Origin: Brachybacterium sp. FME24 | GTDB taxonomy: Bacteria; Actinomycetota; Actinomycetes; Actinomycetales; Dermabacteraceae | Length of the DNA stretch: 64,000 nt | Direction of reading: 5' to 3' | Assembly: GCF_014897705.1 (NCBI RefSeq) | Contig: NZ_JABUXV010000007.1 | Location: forward strand, 186,001-250,000 | In this document: in pieces, positions 26,743-36,900 of the stretch | Numbering within the stretch: position 1 is the stretch's first letter | Layout: each line of letters starts with the position of its first letter | Made by a program: the position numbers and the translations under genes | Notes under the pieces: model-generated | What the model was told of the DNA's origin: nothing | Seen by the model: only the letters and a program-made list of their open reading frames with translations | Database searches by the model: none

Positions 26743-28968
26743 GTGCCTGCACCCACACCCACCTCCCACCGCCACCGGGGCGGCGACTCCGCTGAGCCCG
26801 TTGCGCCCGTCGACGGCGCCTCGCCCGCTCCGTCCGATACCTCGGCCGATGGTCCCGAGGCGCCCGCCGGGCCCGTCGGGCGCCTCTCCGCGCGGATCGC
26901 CGGCACCCTCACCGGTCGCCGCTCCGCGTGGGTCGTGCTCGGCGTCTTCGTCGTGCTGCTCCTGGCCGTGATGGGCGGTCTGCGCGGCGCCGGGCCCGCC
27001 TCCGGGATGGATGCGCTTCCGGAGACCTCCGAGTCCTCCCGGGCGGCCGCGATCGCCGACACCATGGAGGGCAACCGCTACCAGCCGGTGTTCGCCGTGG
27101 TCACCCGCGAGGACGGCAGCGCGCTGACCGCTGAGGACCAGGCCGCCGTGGAGACCCTCCGGGCCGATCTGGCCGAGGTCTCCGGCCGCGACGCCGTGGG
27201 TCCCATGCCCGCCGAGGACGGCGAAGCCGACCTGGTCATGACGACCGTCGATTCCCAAGCTGACAAGGACGCGATCGATGCGATGATCACGGACCTGCGC
27301 GCTGCGGCGGAGGACTCCGCCGCCGAGCAGCTGACCGTGTCCGTCACGGGCGGCCCCGCCGTCGGCTCCGACATCCGCGGCGCCTTCGCCGGGGCGAACT
27401 TCACGCTGCTCGCCGTCACCATCTCCGTGGTCGCCGTGCTGCTGCTGCTCACCTACCGCTCCCCCGTGCTGTGGCTGGCGCCGCTGGCCGTGGTGGGCCT
27501 GGCCGACGGGGCCGCCGGCGCCGTCACCGACACCCTGGGCGAGCAGTTCTCCCTGGCCTTCGACTCAGGCGTGATCAGCGTGCTCGTGTTCGGCGCGGGC
27601 ACCAACTATGCGCTGCTGCTGATCTCCCGCTACCGCGAGGAGCTGCACGACACCGGTGATCACCGCGCTGCGCTGCGCTCCGCCTGGACCCGCACCGCAC
27701 CCGCGATCATCGCCTCGAATGTCACCGTCGTGCTCGCCCTGCTGACCCTGCTGGCCGCCGTCATGCCCGCCACTCGCGGGCTCGGCATCGCGGCCGCGGC
27801 CGGGCTGATCATCGCTGTGATCGCCGTGCTGTTCCCGCTGACCGCTCTGCTCGCCGTGGTGGGCCGGCGCGTGTTCTGGCCCTTCGTGCCCAAGCCCGAG
27901 GAGGCACGGAGCGCAGGGAATGCAGGGAACGCCGCGACGCGCCGGGACGACGCCGAGCACGGTCCCTTCGCGGCCGTCGCCCGCACCGTCACCCGCCGCC
28001 CGGCGATCGCAGCCGTCGTCTCGGTGCTGCTGATGGGTGTACTGGCCACGGGCCTGATCGGGACCCGCGTGGGCCTCTCCCAGGACGAGCAGTTCGCCTC
28101 CGCCAACGAATCCTCGACCGGGTTCATCGCGATGTCCGAGCACTACGGCGCCGGAGAGAGCGCCCCGCACCAGATCGTGGTGAGAGAGGCCGCCGCCGAC
28201 TCAGCCGCAGAGGCCGCCGAGTCCGTGCCCGGGATCGATCGCGCCTCCGTCAGCGGCACCACGCCCGACGGCTGGGCCGTGCTCTCCGCCGTCGGCTCCT
28301 CCGAGCCAGAGTCGCCCGGGGCGATCGAGGAGGCCGAGCGGCTGCGCGACTCGCTCCATGCCCTCACCGGGGCCGACGCCCTGGTGGGAGGCACCACGGC
28401 CAGTGCCATGGACGTGCGCTCCGACTCCGTCCGCGACCTGCTCGTCGTCGCCCCGATGATCCTCGCAGTCGTGCTGATCGTGCTGATGGGACTGCTGCGT
28501 GCCGTGGTGGCACCCCTGGTGCTGCTCACCGTCAACGTGGCCAGCTCGGTCGCGGCGATCGGCCTGGGCCTGTGGGCCGGACGCCTCCTGTTCGACATCC
28601 CCGCGCTCGACGTGACGGTGCCGCTGCTGGCGTTCCTGTTCCTGGTCGCTCTCGGCGTGGACTACACGATCTTCCTGGTCCACCGCGCCCGTCACGAAGC
28701 TGCCACCCACGGGACCACCCAGGGCATGGTGCGGGCCGTCGGCTCCACCGGTGTGGTCATCACCAGCGCGGGTGTGGTGCTCGCCGCCGTGTTCGCCGCT
28801 CTCGGAGTGCTGCCCCTGGTGGTGCTCGGTCAGCTCGGCCTGATCGTGGGCCTCGGGGTTCTGCTGGACACGCTGCTGGTACGCACCGTGCTGGTGCCGG
28901 CGCTGTTCGCCCTGATCGGGGACCGCATGTGGTGGCCCTCGCGCCCGGCAGCCGCTCAGCGCGACTGA
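26743..28968 (+). CDS. MMPL/RND-family exporter
   Basis: 741 residues, GTG start with AAGGAC upstream. It has the two-fold repeat of MMPL proteins: TM1 around 64-80, an extracytoplasmic domain, five TMs (about 225-375) with FGAGTNYALLLISRYREEL as the first proton-relay motif, a cytoplasmic linker, and a second half with TM7, an extracytoplasmic domain and five TMs containing VALGVDYTIFLVHRARHE. The paired G-x-x-x-x-Y/D motifs indicate proton-driven export of lipids or hydrophobic compounds. It is divergent from the AlkZ-like gene. Confidence 0.94.
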   Translation: MPAPTPTSHRHRGGDSAEPVAPVDGASPAPSDTSADGPEAPAGPVGRLSARIAGTLTGRRSAWVVLGVFVVLLLAVMGGLRGAGPASGMDALPETSESSRAAAIADTMEGNRYQPVFAVVTREDGSALTAEDQAAVETLRADLAEVSGRDAVGPMPAEDGEADLVMTTVDSQADKDAIDAMITDLRAAAEDSAAEQLTVSVTGGPAVGSDIRGAFAGANFTLLAVTISVVAVLLLLTYRSPVLWLAPLAVVGLADGAAGAVTDTLGEQFSLAFDSGVISVLVFGAGTNYALLLISRYREELHDTGDHRAALRSAWTRTAPAIIASNVTVVLALLTLLAAVMPATRGLGIAAAAGLIIAVIAVLFPLTALLAVVGRRVFWPFVPKPEEARSAGNAGNAATRRDDAEHGPFAAVARTVTRRPAIAAVVSVLLMGVLATGLIGTRVGLSQDEQFASANESSTGFIAMSEHYGAGESAPHQIVVREAAADSAAEAAESVPGIDRASVSGTTPDGWAVLSAVGSSEPESPGAIEEAERLRDSLHALTGADALVGGTTASAMDVRSDSVRDLLVVAPMILAVVLIVLMGLLRAVVAPLVLLTVNVASSVAAIGLGLWAGRLLFDIPALDVTVPLLAFLFLVALGVDYTIFLVHRARHEAATHGTTQGMVRAVGSTGVVITSAGVVLAAVFAALGVLPLVVLGQLGLIVGLGVLLDTLLVRTVLVPALFALIGDRMWWPSRPAAAQRD

Positions 28969-29047
28969 CCGCCCACCCGGCCCGTCCCGGTCGCCGGCAC
29001 CGGGTCGCCGGCCACCAGCTCGTCCCGGCACCGTCCCGGCACCCCTC

Positions 29048-29109
29048 CCGAAAATGTCCCCTGAGGACCGATCCGCCCACCAAGATCGGTCCTCAGGGGA
29101 CATTTTCGG
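29048..29109. terminator. Perfect 26-bp-stem hairpin
   Basis: Arms 29048-29073 and 29084-29109 are exact reverse complements, with a 10-nt loop. It starts 79 nt after the MMPL stop and has AAAA/TTTT near the outer ends of the stem. It can act as terminator for the MMPL gene, but the length and perfection are beyond a normal terminator. Confidence 0.6.
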
Positions 29110-29139
29110 AGTATCGGCGAGGCCGACTCGGCTGGCGGG

Positions 29140-29290
29140 GCATGATGCGCGGCCAGCGGGCGGCGGCGGGCGGCCAGCGGCGGCCAGCGGGCGGCGGCTG
29201 GCGGCGGGCGGCCAGCGGCCGGCGCGGCGGGGTGGGGTGGGGCCAGTGGGACGGTCGGCGGCGCGGCCGGGTGGGGCCAGCGGTGGCAGA
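29140..29290. repeat. G/C-rich low-complexity tract between two hairpins
   Basis: Irregular repetition of GGCCAGCGG, GGCGGC and GGTGGGGCCAG units, almost free of A and T. No ORF is supportable. It fills the convergent gap between the MMPL and cyclophilin genes. Confidence 0.6.
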
Positions 29291-29317
29291 TCGGGAAGCG
29301 GTGGAGGGAGAGGGTGC

Positions 29318-29377
29318 CGACGAATGCAGAACTGCCCGTCCCCTCGTGCGAGGGAGCGGGCAGTTCTGCATTCGTCG
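29318..29377. terminator. Second long hairpin, 21-bp outer and 6-bp inner stem
   Basis: Outer arms 29318-29338 and 29357-29377 are perfect; after a 2x2 mismatch an inner stem CCCTCG/CGAGGG (29341-29346, 29349-29354) closes on a 2-nt loop. It lies 63 nt after the end of the cyclophilin gene, which runs on the minus strand, so it is placed as that gene's terminator. Confidence 0.6.
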
Positions 29378-29440
29378 CGGGGGCCGGCTGCTCAGAGCAG
29401 TCTCGGCCCGTACGGGGTCAGTTCTCGACCCCGTGCGGGA

Positions 29441-29977
29441 TCACTTCTCGACGGAGACCTTCTCGATGACGACGTCCTCGAGGGGACGGTCACGCATGTC
29501 GGTCTTGACGCCCTCGATCGCGTCGACGACCTTCTTGGAGTCCTCGTCGGCGACGACACCGAAGACGGTGTGCTTGCCCTGGAGGTGCGGGGTCGGGCCG
29601 ACGGTGATGAAGAACTGCGAACCGTTGGTGCCCGCGGGCTTACCGGTGATCGCGTTCATGCGCTTGCCGGCGTTGGCCATGGCGAGCATGTACGGCTCGT
29701 TGAAGTTCTTCTCGGAGATCTCGTCGTCGAAGTTGTAGCCGGGGCCGCCGGTGCCGGTGCCCAGGGGGTCGCCGCCCTGGAGCATGAAGCCGGAGATGAT
29801 GCGGTGGAAGACGACGCCGTCGTAGAACGGGCGGGTGACCTTCTCGCCGCTCTCGGCGTCGGTGAACTCGCGGGTTCCCTCGGCGAGGCCCACGAAGTTG
29901 TCGACGGTCTTGGGGGCGTGGTCGGGGAACAGCTCGAGACGGATGTCCCCGTGGTTGGTATGCAGAGTTGCGAACAT
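29441..29977 (-). CDS. Peptidyl-prolyl cis-trans isomerase, cyclophilin type
   Basis: 178-residue cytosolic cyclophilin. Motifs of the active site are all present: FYDGVVFHRIISGFMLQGGD with the catalytic Arg, GTNGSQFFIT, and HLQGKHTVFGVV. It assists protein folding by isomerising Xaa-Pro bonds. In many Actinobacteria this gene lies close to the chromosomal origin near rhomboid and DUF5324 genes, and the same set is found here in loosened order. Confidence 0.95.
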   Translation of the reverse strand: MFATLHTNHGDIRLELFPDHAPKTVDNFVGLAEGTREFTDAESGEKVTRPFYDGVVFHRIISGFMLQGGDPLGTGTGGPGYNFDDEISEKNFNEPYMLAMANAGKRMNAITGKPAGTNGSQFFITVGPTPHLQGKHTVFGVVADEDSKKVVDAIEGVKTDMRDRPLEDVVIEKVSVEK

Positions 29978-30231
29978 GGCGTCATCTTCGCACAAACGCC
30001 CTGCCGGATCTTTAGACAGACCCCCTGACAAAGAGCGGTCCGCTCTCAGCGGACACCGGCCCTGCGCTGGCCCGACCGCTCGGCAGGGCGCAAACCTGAC
30101 CATTGACCGAGGAACGCCCATACTCGCTCGCGTTAGAGTTGTGCCACACGGGGCGCGTCGTCCGCCAGGGCGGCCCGGCCCAGGGACCACCGTCGGCCCG
30201 ACCCGGCGGATTCGACCGAAAGGGGAACCTC

Positions 30232-31020
30232 ATGGCGCTGACCACCAAGCGCGAGTCCAAGAAGGCCAAGAAGCAGGCCGCGAAGACCGCAGAGGCTGCC
30301 GGTACGACCGCGCAGAGGGCCGAGAAGGCCGTCGAGGAGCTGCAGAAGCTCGCCGCCACCGTCGGGCCCGTCATGTCCGAGGGTGCCCGCGAGGCCCGCT
30401 CGCGCGCCACCGGGCTCGTCGACCAGTACGGTCCGGGCGTCGAGGAGCGCTTCCGCCATCAGAGCGAGAAGTTCTCCGAGCTGTCCTCGAACCTCGGCCC
30501 CCGCGCCGACAAGTTCAAGCAGGACGTGCAGGACGATTACCTCCCGCGCGCCCGCAAGACCGCCGAGACCACCGGTTCTGTCCTGAAGGCCGCCGTCGAC
30601 GCCGCACGCACCGAGCTCGACAAGGGTCAGGGCGACATCCGGGCCGCTGCCCTCAAGCCGGAACCGGTCAAGAAGAAGGGTCGCGCCGGCAAGGTGCTGC
30701 TCGTCCTCGGGCTGGCCGCTGCCGGCGCCGCTGCGGGCTACATCGCCTGGCAGAAGACCCGTCCGGTCGAGGATCCGTGGGCCCCGCCCGCAGATTTCGC
30801 CCGGGCGCACTACCCGGCCTCCGCCTCGAGCGAAGACGACTCCTCGACCGTCTCCGACACCGTCGGTTCGGCCGACGCGGGTGACGTGGCCCAGGCCCTC
30901 AAGGGTGACGACCGTTCCTCGGACGTCGCGCCCAAGGAGGTCAAGGTCGAGTCCGATGCGGACGAGAGCGCGACCGCTCTGGACGACGAGAAGCGCGGCA
31001 CCCACCGCGGCGACGTCTGA
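30232..31020 (+). CDS. DUF5324-like protein: Ala/Lys-rich coiled coil with one membrane segment
   Basis: 262 residues behind AAAGGGGA. Residues 1-145 are a charged, helix-forming Ala/Lys/Glu-rich region, residues 155-173 a single membrane helix (AGKVLLVLGLAAAGAAAGYIAW), then a W-x-P-P segment (DPWAPPAD) and an acidic disordered tail. The order helix region, Arg/Lys-rich stop, TM, PW-containing tail is that of Streptomyces DUF5324 proteins, whose gene also lies near the cyclophilin gene. Function is not established. It is divergent from the cyclophilin gene. Confidence 0.75.
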   Translation: MALTTKRESKKAKKQAAKTAEAAGTTAQRAEKAVEELQKLAATVGPVMSEGAREARSRATGLVDQYGPGVEERFRHQSEKFSELSSNLGPRADKFKQDVQDDYLPRARKTAETTGSVLKAAVDAARTELDKGQGDIRAAALKPEPVKKKGRAGKVLLVLGLAAAGAAAGYIAWQKTRPVEDPWAPPADFARAHYPASASSEDDSSTVSDTVGSADAGDVAQALKGDDRSSDVAPKEVKVESDADESATALDDEKRGTHRGDV

Positions 31021-31111
31021 GCCTCGCCTCAGAGCGCTCGCGGAGCATTCCGTGCACGGCGCGGCGATCCCGTCCTTCGACGGTGATCGCCGCGCCGTTC
31101 GTCTGCCTGCC

Positions 31112-31648
31112 GTGAGCCCTCCCGTGCGTACTGCCCGGTTGCAGCTGGCCCCGGTGGTCGAGGGCGACCTCGAGGAGCTGTTCGCCCTGCACGCGGACCC
31201 GCGCGCCTTCACCGAGGACCTCACCGAGCCGCTGACCGGGCGCGAGCAGATGCGCTGGGTGCTCGCGCAGTGGATCGAGCACTGGGCGCAGCACGGCGCC
31301 GGGTACCTCACGGTGCGTTCCCGCGAGCCCTCCCGGGGCACGCTCCCGTCCGGGCTGCTGGGGGTCGTCGGCCTCGCCCCGCTCGAGGTGGACGCTCACG
31401 CAGACTTGAGTGCCTACTGGCGCGTCTCCCCCGGCGTGAGCGGCCGCGGGGTCGCCACCGAGGCGATGCACGCCGTGCTGGGCCACCCGGAGATCGGGGC
31501 CCGTGGTCGCGAGGTGCTGGCGGTGACCGCCGCGGGCAATGCCGCGTCCCGCGCTCTGGCCGCGAGGCTCGGCTTCGCCCTCGCCCCCGCGTCGCGTCCG
31601 GTGCCCGGCGGCCGCGAAGGTGACGTCCTGCTGATCCGCCCTGCCTGA
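31112..31648 (+). CDS. GNAT-family N-acetyltransferase
   Basis: 178 residues from the GTG at 31112 (VSPPVRTARLQL); the frame is open further upstream and other GTG starts at 31051 and 31124 are possible. GNAT elements are LQLAPVVEGDLEELFALHAD, LLGVVGLAPLEVD, SAYWRVSPGVSGRGVATEAM with the CoA loop, and AASRALAARLGFAL. It precedes the GluQ-RS gene by 31 nt, but that gene seems to have its own promoter. Confidence 0.85.
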   Translation: MSPPVRTARLQLAPVVEGDLEELFALHADPRAFTEDLTEPLTGREQMRWVLAQWIEHWAQHGAGYLTVRSREPSRGTLPSGLLGVVGLAPLEVDAHADLSAYWRVSPGVSGRGVATEAMHAVLGHPEIGARGREVLAVTAAGNAASRALAARLGFALAPASRPVPGGREGDVLLIRPA

Positions 31649-31679
31649 GCGCGCGCCCCGGTCCGTAGACTGCGAGGCC

Positions 31680-32654
31680 ATGAGTGCACCGGGCCCCGCA
31701 GACCGCACGACGGCGGATCCTGCCGACCAGGAGGCGTCCACCGGCGATGAGTCGCCCGGCGCCGGCCGCTATGCCCCCTCCCCCAGCGGCGATCTGCATC
31801 TGGGGAACCTGCGCACCGCGATCCTCGCCTGGGTGCTGGCCCGTCGCTCCGGTCGTGCCTTCCACCTGCGCGTCGAGGACCTGGATCGGGTGCGGGAGGG
31901 GTCCCAGCGGCGCCAGCTGGAGGATCTCGCCGCCCTCGGGATCGACTGGGACGGGGAGGTGGTGCGGCAGTCCGAGCGCGGCGCGGCCTATGAGTCCGCG
32001 ATCGACCGTCTCGTCTCCCACGACCTCGTCTTCGAGTGCTATTGCACCCGTCGGGAGATCCTCGAGGCACCGAGCGCGCCGCACGCCCCGCCCGGCGCGT
32101 ATCCCGGGACCTGTCGGGATCTCAGCGCGTCCGCGCGCGAGACGGGCCGGGAGCGGATGCGCGAACTGCGCCGCGACCCGGCACTGCGCCTGCGGGCCGA
32201 CGTCCCCGAGCGGACGGTCCAGGACCTGTGGGCCGGGAGCGTCCGGGGCCCGGTCGACGATCTGGTGCTGCGCCGTGGGGACGGCGTGGTCGCGTACAAC
32301 CTGGCGGTCGTCGTGGACGATGCGGCCGCGGGCGTGGACCAGGTGACCCGCGCCGATGACCTGCTCAGCTCCGCACCCCGGCAGGCGCACCTGGCGCATC
32401 TGCTGGGGCTGCCCGAACCCGGGTACGCCCACGTGCCGCTCGCGGTGAATGCCGCCGGGACGAGACTGGCGAAGCGGGACGGTGCGGTGACGCTGCGGGA
32501 TCGCCTGGAGGGAGGGGAGGCCATCGCCGACGTCGTCGGCCGGATCGGTGATTCGCTGGGACTGCCCGGCTGCCGCATCGCGGCGGACGTGCTCGAGCGC
32601 TGGGACCCCTCGACCCTGGATCGCGCACCCTGGGTCGTGGACCTGCCCACCTGA
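31680..32654 (+). CDS. gluQ: Glutamyl-Q tRNA(Asp) synthetase
   Basis: 324-residue truncated paralogue of glutamyl-tRNA synthetase that attaches glutamate to queuosine at position 34 of tRNA(Asp). The class I signature is YAPSPSGDLHLGNLR (HIGH-like), the KMSKS counterpart is RLAKRDGA, and the zinc site is suggested by ECYC and PGTC. The anticodon-binding domain of GltX is missing, as expected. An N-terminal extension of about 28 disordered residues is unusual. TAGACT (31666-31671) is 8 nt before the ATG, indicating a leaderless transcript. No queuosine biosynthesis genes are nearby. Confidence 0.92.
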   Translation: MSAPGPADRTTADPADQEASTGDESPGAGRYAPSPSGDLHLGNLRTAILAWVLARRSGRAFHLRVEDLDRVREGSQRRQLEDLAALGIDWDGEVVRQSERGAAYESAIDRLVSHDLVFECYCTRREILEAPSAPHAPPGAYPGTCRDLSASARETGRERMRELRRDPALRLRADVPERTVQDLWAGSVRGPVDDLVLRRGDGVVAYNLAVVVDDAAAGVDQVTRADDLLSSAPRQAHLAHLLGLPEPGYAHVPLAVNAAGTRLAKRDGAVTLRDRLEGGEAIADVVGRIGDSLGLPGCRIAADVLERWDPSTLDRAPWVVDLPT

Positions 32655-32847
32655 GTGCGCGCCCGCTCGCGGTTCCGCAGCGTGATGACGGCGCAGTCTG
32701 ATCACCGCGCAACTTCGCTACCACCCTCGGCCGGATCTGAGAAGGGGGAGTTCTGCCGATGCGGAGTATGACCTGGTGCACGTAGCGTCGGGGCGGCGGT
32801 GCCCGACACGGCACTGCGTTCCCCCACGTCCTGCGAGAGGTCCTCTC

Positions 32848-33831
32848 ATGCCCGAGCACCAGACCACTGCACGATTTCCCTCCCTCCTCACCCGTCGTTC
32901 CCTGTTCCGCACTGCGGGGGTGACGGGTGTCGCTGCGGCGAGCGGCCTGCTGATCACCAGCCCCGCCTCTGCGCTCTCGACCCTCGGCGTGCAGACGGCG
33001 CTGTGGGGCCTCTACTACTACGACGGTCTTCGCGACGGCGACCTCGGCCCGAAGTCCAACACCGCGATCCGTCAGTTCCAGGCCGACCGCGCGCTGGTCG
33101 TGGATGGCGATGCCGGGGCGATCACCCGTGCGGAGCTCGTCTCGGTGGTCTCCGAGGTCCAAGCGCACGTCTCCGTCTCCGAGGACGGCGACTACGGCGC
33201 CAAGACTGTGGCCGCGGTCGAGGAGTTCCAGCGCGGGGAGTCCGACCTGGTGGTCGACGGACGCGCCGGAGCGAAGACCATGGCCCTGATGGGCCTCGTC
33301 CGCACGGTTCCCGGCGGGGGGAACGACCTCAACCCTGACCTCGTGCTCGCGCAGTGGAACACCGAGATCAGCCGTTCGCAGGTGATCGACCGCGCGATGT
33401 TCTGGGCCCAGGACAAGCGCCCCTACTCCATGGGCGAGTCGAGCCCCGGGCCGGAGCCGGCGAAGCTGTGGCGCACGGACTGCTCCGGCTTCGTGTCCAT
33501 GGCCTGGGGAACCTTCCCCGCGGACAAGGAGATCGGCTTCACCACCGGCATGCTGCATCCGGACGCCGGGCACGGCGTCACCCGTGCGATCGAGAAGTCC
33601 GAGCTCGAACCCGGGGACATCCTCCTGATCACCCCGGAGGAGAACGGCAAGGAGGTGGGCCACGTCGGCATCTTCGAGAAGTGGGCGGATGCTGCCCGCA
33701 CCACCTGGGTCATCCTCGAGCAGGCGTACTCCACCGAGGGCACGGCGCGACGCACCATCGGCTATCCGTACTCGCCCTCGCCCAGCGGCTCGAAGTACAA
33801 GCCGTATCGCTACACCCGCATCGCCGACTGA
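32848..33831 (+). CDS. Tat-exported cell-wall hydrolase: peptidoglycan-binding repeats plus NlpC/P60-like domain
   Basis: 327 residues. The N-terminal TRRSLFRTAGVTGVAAASG is a twin-arginine signal followed by an Ala-x-Ala site (PASALS). Two peptidoglycan-binding repeats follow (about 42-95 and 102-152), each with the DGxxGxxT/A-x-AxxxFQ pattern (GDLGPKSNTAIRQFQ and GDYGAKTVAAVEEFQ). The C-terminal domain has the NlpC/P60-like catalytic Cys212 in TDCSGFVSMAW and His272 in VGHVGIF. It probably cuts peptide bonds in peptidoglycan outside the membrane. Confidence 0.9.
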   Translation: MPEHQTTARFPSLLTRRSLFRTAGVTGVAAASGLLITSPASALSTLGVQTALWGLYYYDGLRDGDLGPKSNTAIRQFQADRALVVDGDAGAITRAELVSVVSEVQAHVSVSEDGDYGAKTVAAVEEFQRGESDLVVDGRAGAKTMALMGLVRTVPGGGNDLNPDLVLAQWNTEISRSQVIDRAMFWAQDKRPYSMGESSPGPEPAKLWRTDCSGFVSMAWGTFPADKEIGFTTGMLHPDAGHGVTRAIEKSELEPGDILLITPEENGKEVGHVGIFEKWADAARTTWVILEQAYSTEGTARRTIGYPYSPSPSGSKYKPYRYTRIAD

Positions 33832-33956
33832 CGCGGACGAAGGGCGACACCCGGCGCGGGAACCGGGGCCCGAGCATCGTGCGCTGACGTCACGCCTCGA
33901 GCCCCGGGTCCCGGGTTCCGCTCGCCACACTTACTGCTCGGTAACTGCGAATCTCA

Positions 33957-33970
33957 ATACACAAATGTAT
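33957..33970 (+). promoter_or_regulatory. TetR-type operator directly before the YhgE/Pip start
   Basis: ATACA - CAAA - TGTAT is a perfect 5-bp dyad ending 1 nt before the GTG at 33972. CAATAC (33955-33960) inside it is a possible -10, with TTACTG 18 bp upstream. YhgE/Pip genes often sit under TetR-family repressors; none is encoded nearby. Confidence 0.5.
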
Positions 33971-33971
33971 C

Positions 33972-36900
33972 GTGTTGCTCGTGATGAGAATCCTCCGAGC
34001 TCTCCAGGCCGCGCTGACCGCTGTGGCCCACGCCCTCCTGTCCGCGCTCCGCGGCGCCGGCCGCGGGATCGCCGCCGCTGGTCGTGGCGCGGTCGCCCTG
34101 CTGCCCGGGGAGTGGAAGAAGCCGATCGCGGCGCTGTTCGTCGTCGGCCTCGCGCTGGTCCCCGTCATCTACTCCGGGAACATGACGTGGTCCTTCCACG
34201 ACCCGTCGAACAACCTCGACCAGATCACCGCCGCGGTGGTCGACGAGGACGAGGGCGCGACCATGACATCGCCGGCCGGTGGTGACAGCGGCGAGGAGAC
34301 CAGCATCGATGTGGGTCGCGAGTTCACCGACACCCTGATCGACATGGACAAGGAGAACGTCTACCGCTTCGTGGAGGTCTCCGCCGCCGAGGCGCACCGG
34401 GGGCTGGAGGACGGCACCTACGGCGCCACGGTCGAGATCCCCTCGTCCTTCTCCGCGAACGTCGCCTCCCTCGGCGGCGAGGCCGAGCAGGCCGCCCCGG
34501 CACTGCTGACCGTCACCACCAACGACTCCATCAACTACGTCGGCGGCAACTTCTCGAAGTCGGTGGGCACGGCCCTGACCGACTCGCTGCGCGCGAGCGT
34601 GCTCGAGGAGTACCTGAGCAACGTCTACGTGGGCTTCACGACGATCCACGACGGGATCGCCGGTGCGGCCGACGGTTCGAGCGAGCTCGCCGACGGCACC
34701 ACCGAGCTGGCCGACGGCACCGGCGACCTGGTCTCCGGCAGCAGTGAGCTCACCGAGGGCACCGGCGAGCTGGCCTCCGGGGCCGACGAGCTCGCCACCG
34801 GCGCCTCCACGGTGCACGACGGCAGTCTCGACCTGGTGGTGGGCCTGGATCAGCTCACCGCCGGCGCGGTCGAATTGCGCAGCGGCACCGCGACCCTCCG
34901 CGAGGGCGCCGACCAGCTCAGCACCGGCCTGGTCACGCTCGATGAGAAGGGTCGGCCCCTGCGCACCGGGGCCGACGATCTCGCCGCGGGCACCGACCAG
35001 CTGGCCACCGGCGCCACCGACCTCTCCGACGGCGCCGAACAGGTCGCCGGCGGCACCCAGCAGCTCGACGAGACCATCAGCGCCGCCCAGCAGCGCGCCG
35101 AGGAGATCGGCGTGACCCCCGAGGGCGTGCAGACCACGAGCGACGACCTGGTCGCGGCGATCGACACCCTCGAGGGCGCCGCCACCGGGCTCTCCGACCG
35201 GCTGCAGCAGCCTGCGGCCGACGCCGGCACCCTCTCCGACGCGGCGACGGCCCTCGACCAGACCGCGACCAGCGCGGACGACGCGGCGCAGGCCCTCGAC
35301 TCCGACACGACCGACCGCGCCGCCGACGCCCGCACCTTGCAGGACGGTGCCGCCAGCATCGCGGAGGACGCCGCCACCCTCGACACGGCGGCGCAGGACA
35401 CGGCGAACGCCACCGATACCGCCACAGACAGCGCCACGACCGCGCAGGACGGAGTGCAGGCGTACACCGACTCGGTCGACGACCTGGCCGCACGCTGCGA
35501 GGACTCCGGCGCCGATGCCGCCTTCTGCGAGGAGCTCGCGGGGGTCTCGGAGACCTCGCAGCAGACCCGCGACGACGCCGCCCAGGCCTCCACCGACGCG
35601 ACCACTGCGCACGATGCCGCAGGCACTGCCGCCGAGCAGTCCACCTCCCTCGAGGACACCGCCACCGGGATGACCGACTCGGCCGACGCCATGGTCACGT
35701 ACCTCGAGGACCTTTCCACCACCACCACGTCGCTCGCCGAGGGCACCTCCTCGGTCGCGGGCACCACCGGCGCCCTCGCCGAGGACTCCTCGAGCCTCGA
35801 CTCCGATCTCGCGACGCTCCGTGAGGACACCGCCGCTGCCGCTCCCACCCCGGAGCGAGGCTCCACGGCGAGCGACCTCGCCGCCGATCTCACGGAGCAG
35901 GCCCGCACCGCGGCCCTCGCCCTGCCCGACGCGTACGCCACCCTCCAGCAGGGCGCCGATGACGTGCGCCGGTTGAACTCGGGTGCCCAGGACGTCTCCT
36001 CCGGCGCAGAGAAGCTGGCCGCGGCCAGCGGCACCGCCAAGAACGGCGCCCAGGACCTCGCCTCCGGCGTCGGCCAGTACACCGACGGTGTGGGGACCGC
36101 CCGCACCGGCGCCGAGCAGCTCGCGGACGGCTCCGCGGACCTCGCCACGGGAGCTGACCAGTTGGCCGATGGAACCCGTGAGGCTCGCGCCGGCTCCGGC
36201 AGACTCGCCGACGGAGCAGGCGAGCTCGACGCGGGCGCCACCGAGCTCGCCGACGGCGCCGGGCAGGTCGACGACGGCGCCGGTGAGCTCGCCGACGGTG
36301 CGGTCCAGCTCGACGAGGGCGCCGATGAGGTGCGCGACGGCTCGGCCGAGCTGCGCGACGGCCTGCGCGACGCCGAGGGCGATGTGCCCTCGTACACCGA
36401 CACCGAGGGCGAGGAGCTCGCGCAGACCGCTTCCGATCCGGTGCAGATGAGCTTCGAGCGCGACCATGAGCTGTCCCGCTTCGGCGAAGGCCTGGCCCCG
36501 CTGTTCCTGGCGATCAGCCTGTGGGTGGGTGGCATGGCGATCTTCCTGATGATGCCGCCGTTCTCCACGCAGGCCGCCTCCCGCGGGGTGGGCCCGGCAC
36601 GCCTGCTGGCCGGCGGACTGGTGCCGGCATTCCTGCTGGGCCTGGTGCAGTCCGCGATCGCCGTGGGCGCCCTGCACTGGGCGGTCGGGATCACCATGGA
36701 CGACCTGCCACTGCTGTTCGGCCTGTCGGCGATCACGAGCCTGGTGTTCGTGGCGCTGAACCATGGCTTCGGGGCATTGTTCGGGCCGGTCGGGAAGTTC
36801 GTCGCCCTGGTGCTGGTGGCCCTGCAGATCTCCGGGGCCGGCGGTACCTATCCGACCGCGACCCTGCCACAGTTCTTCCAGGTCATCCATCCCTTCCTGC

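Noticed and set aside
30881-31111. Longer N-terminus for the GNAT protein at 31112
   Set aside because: The frame is open upstream but overlaps the DUF5324-like gene and has no family similarity before VSPPVRTARL.
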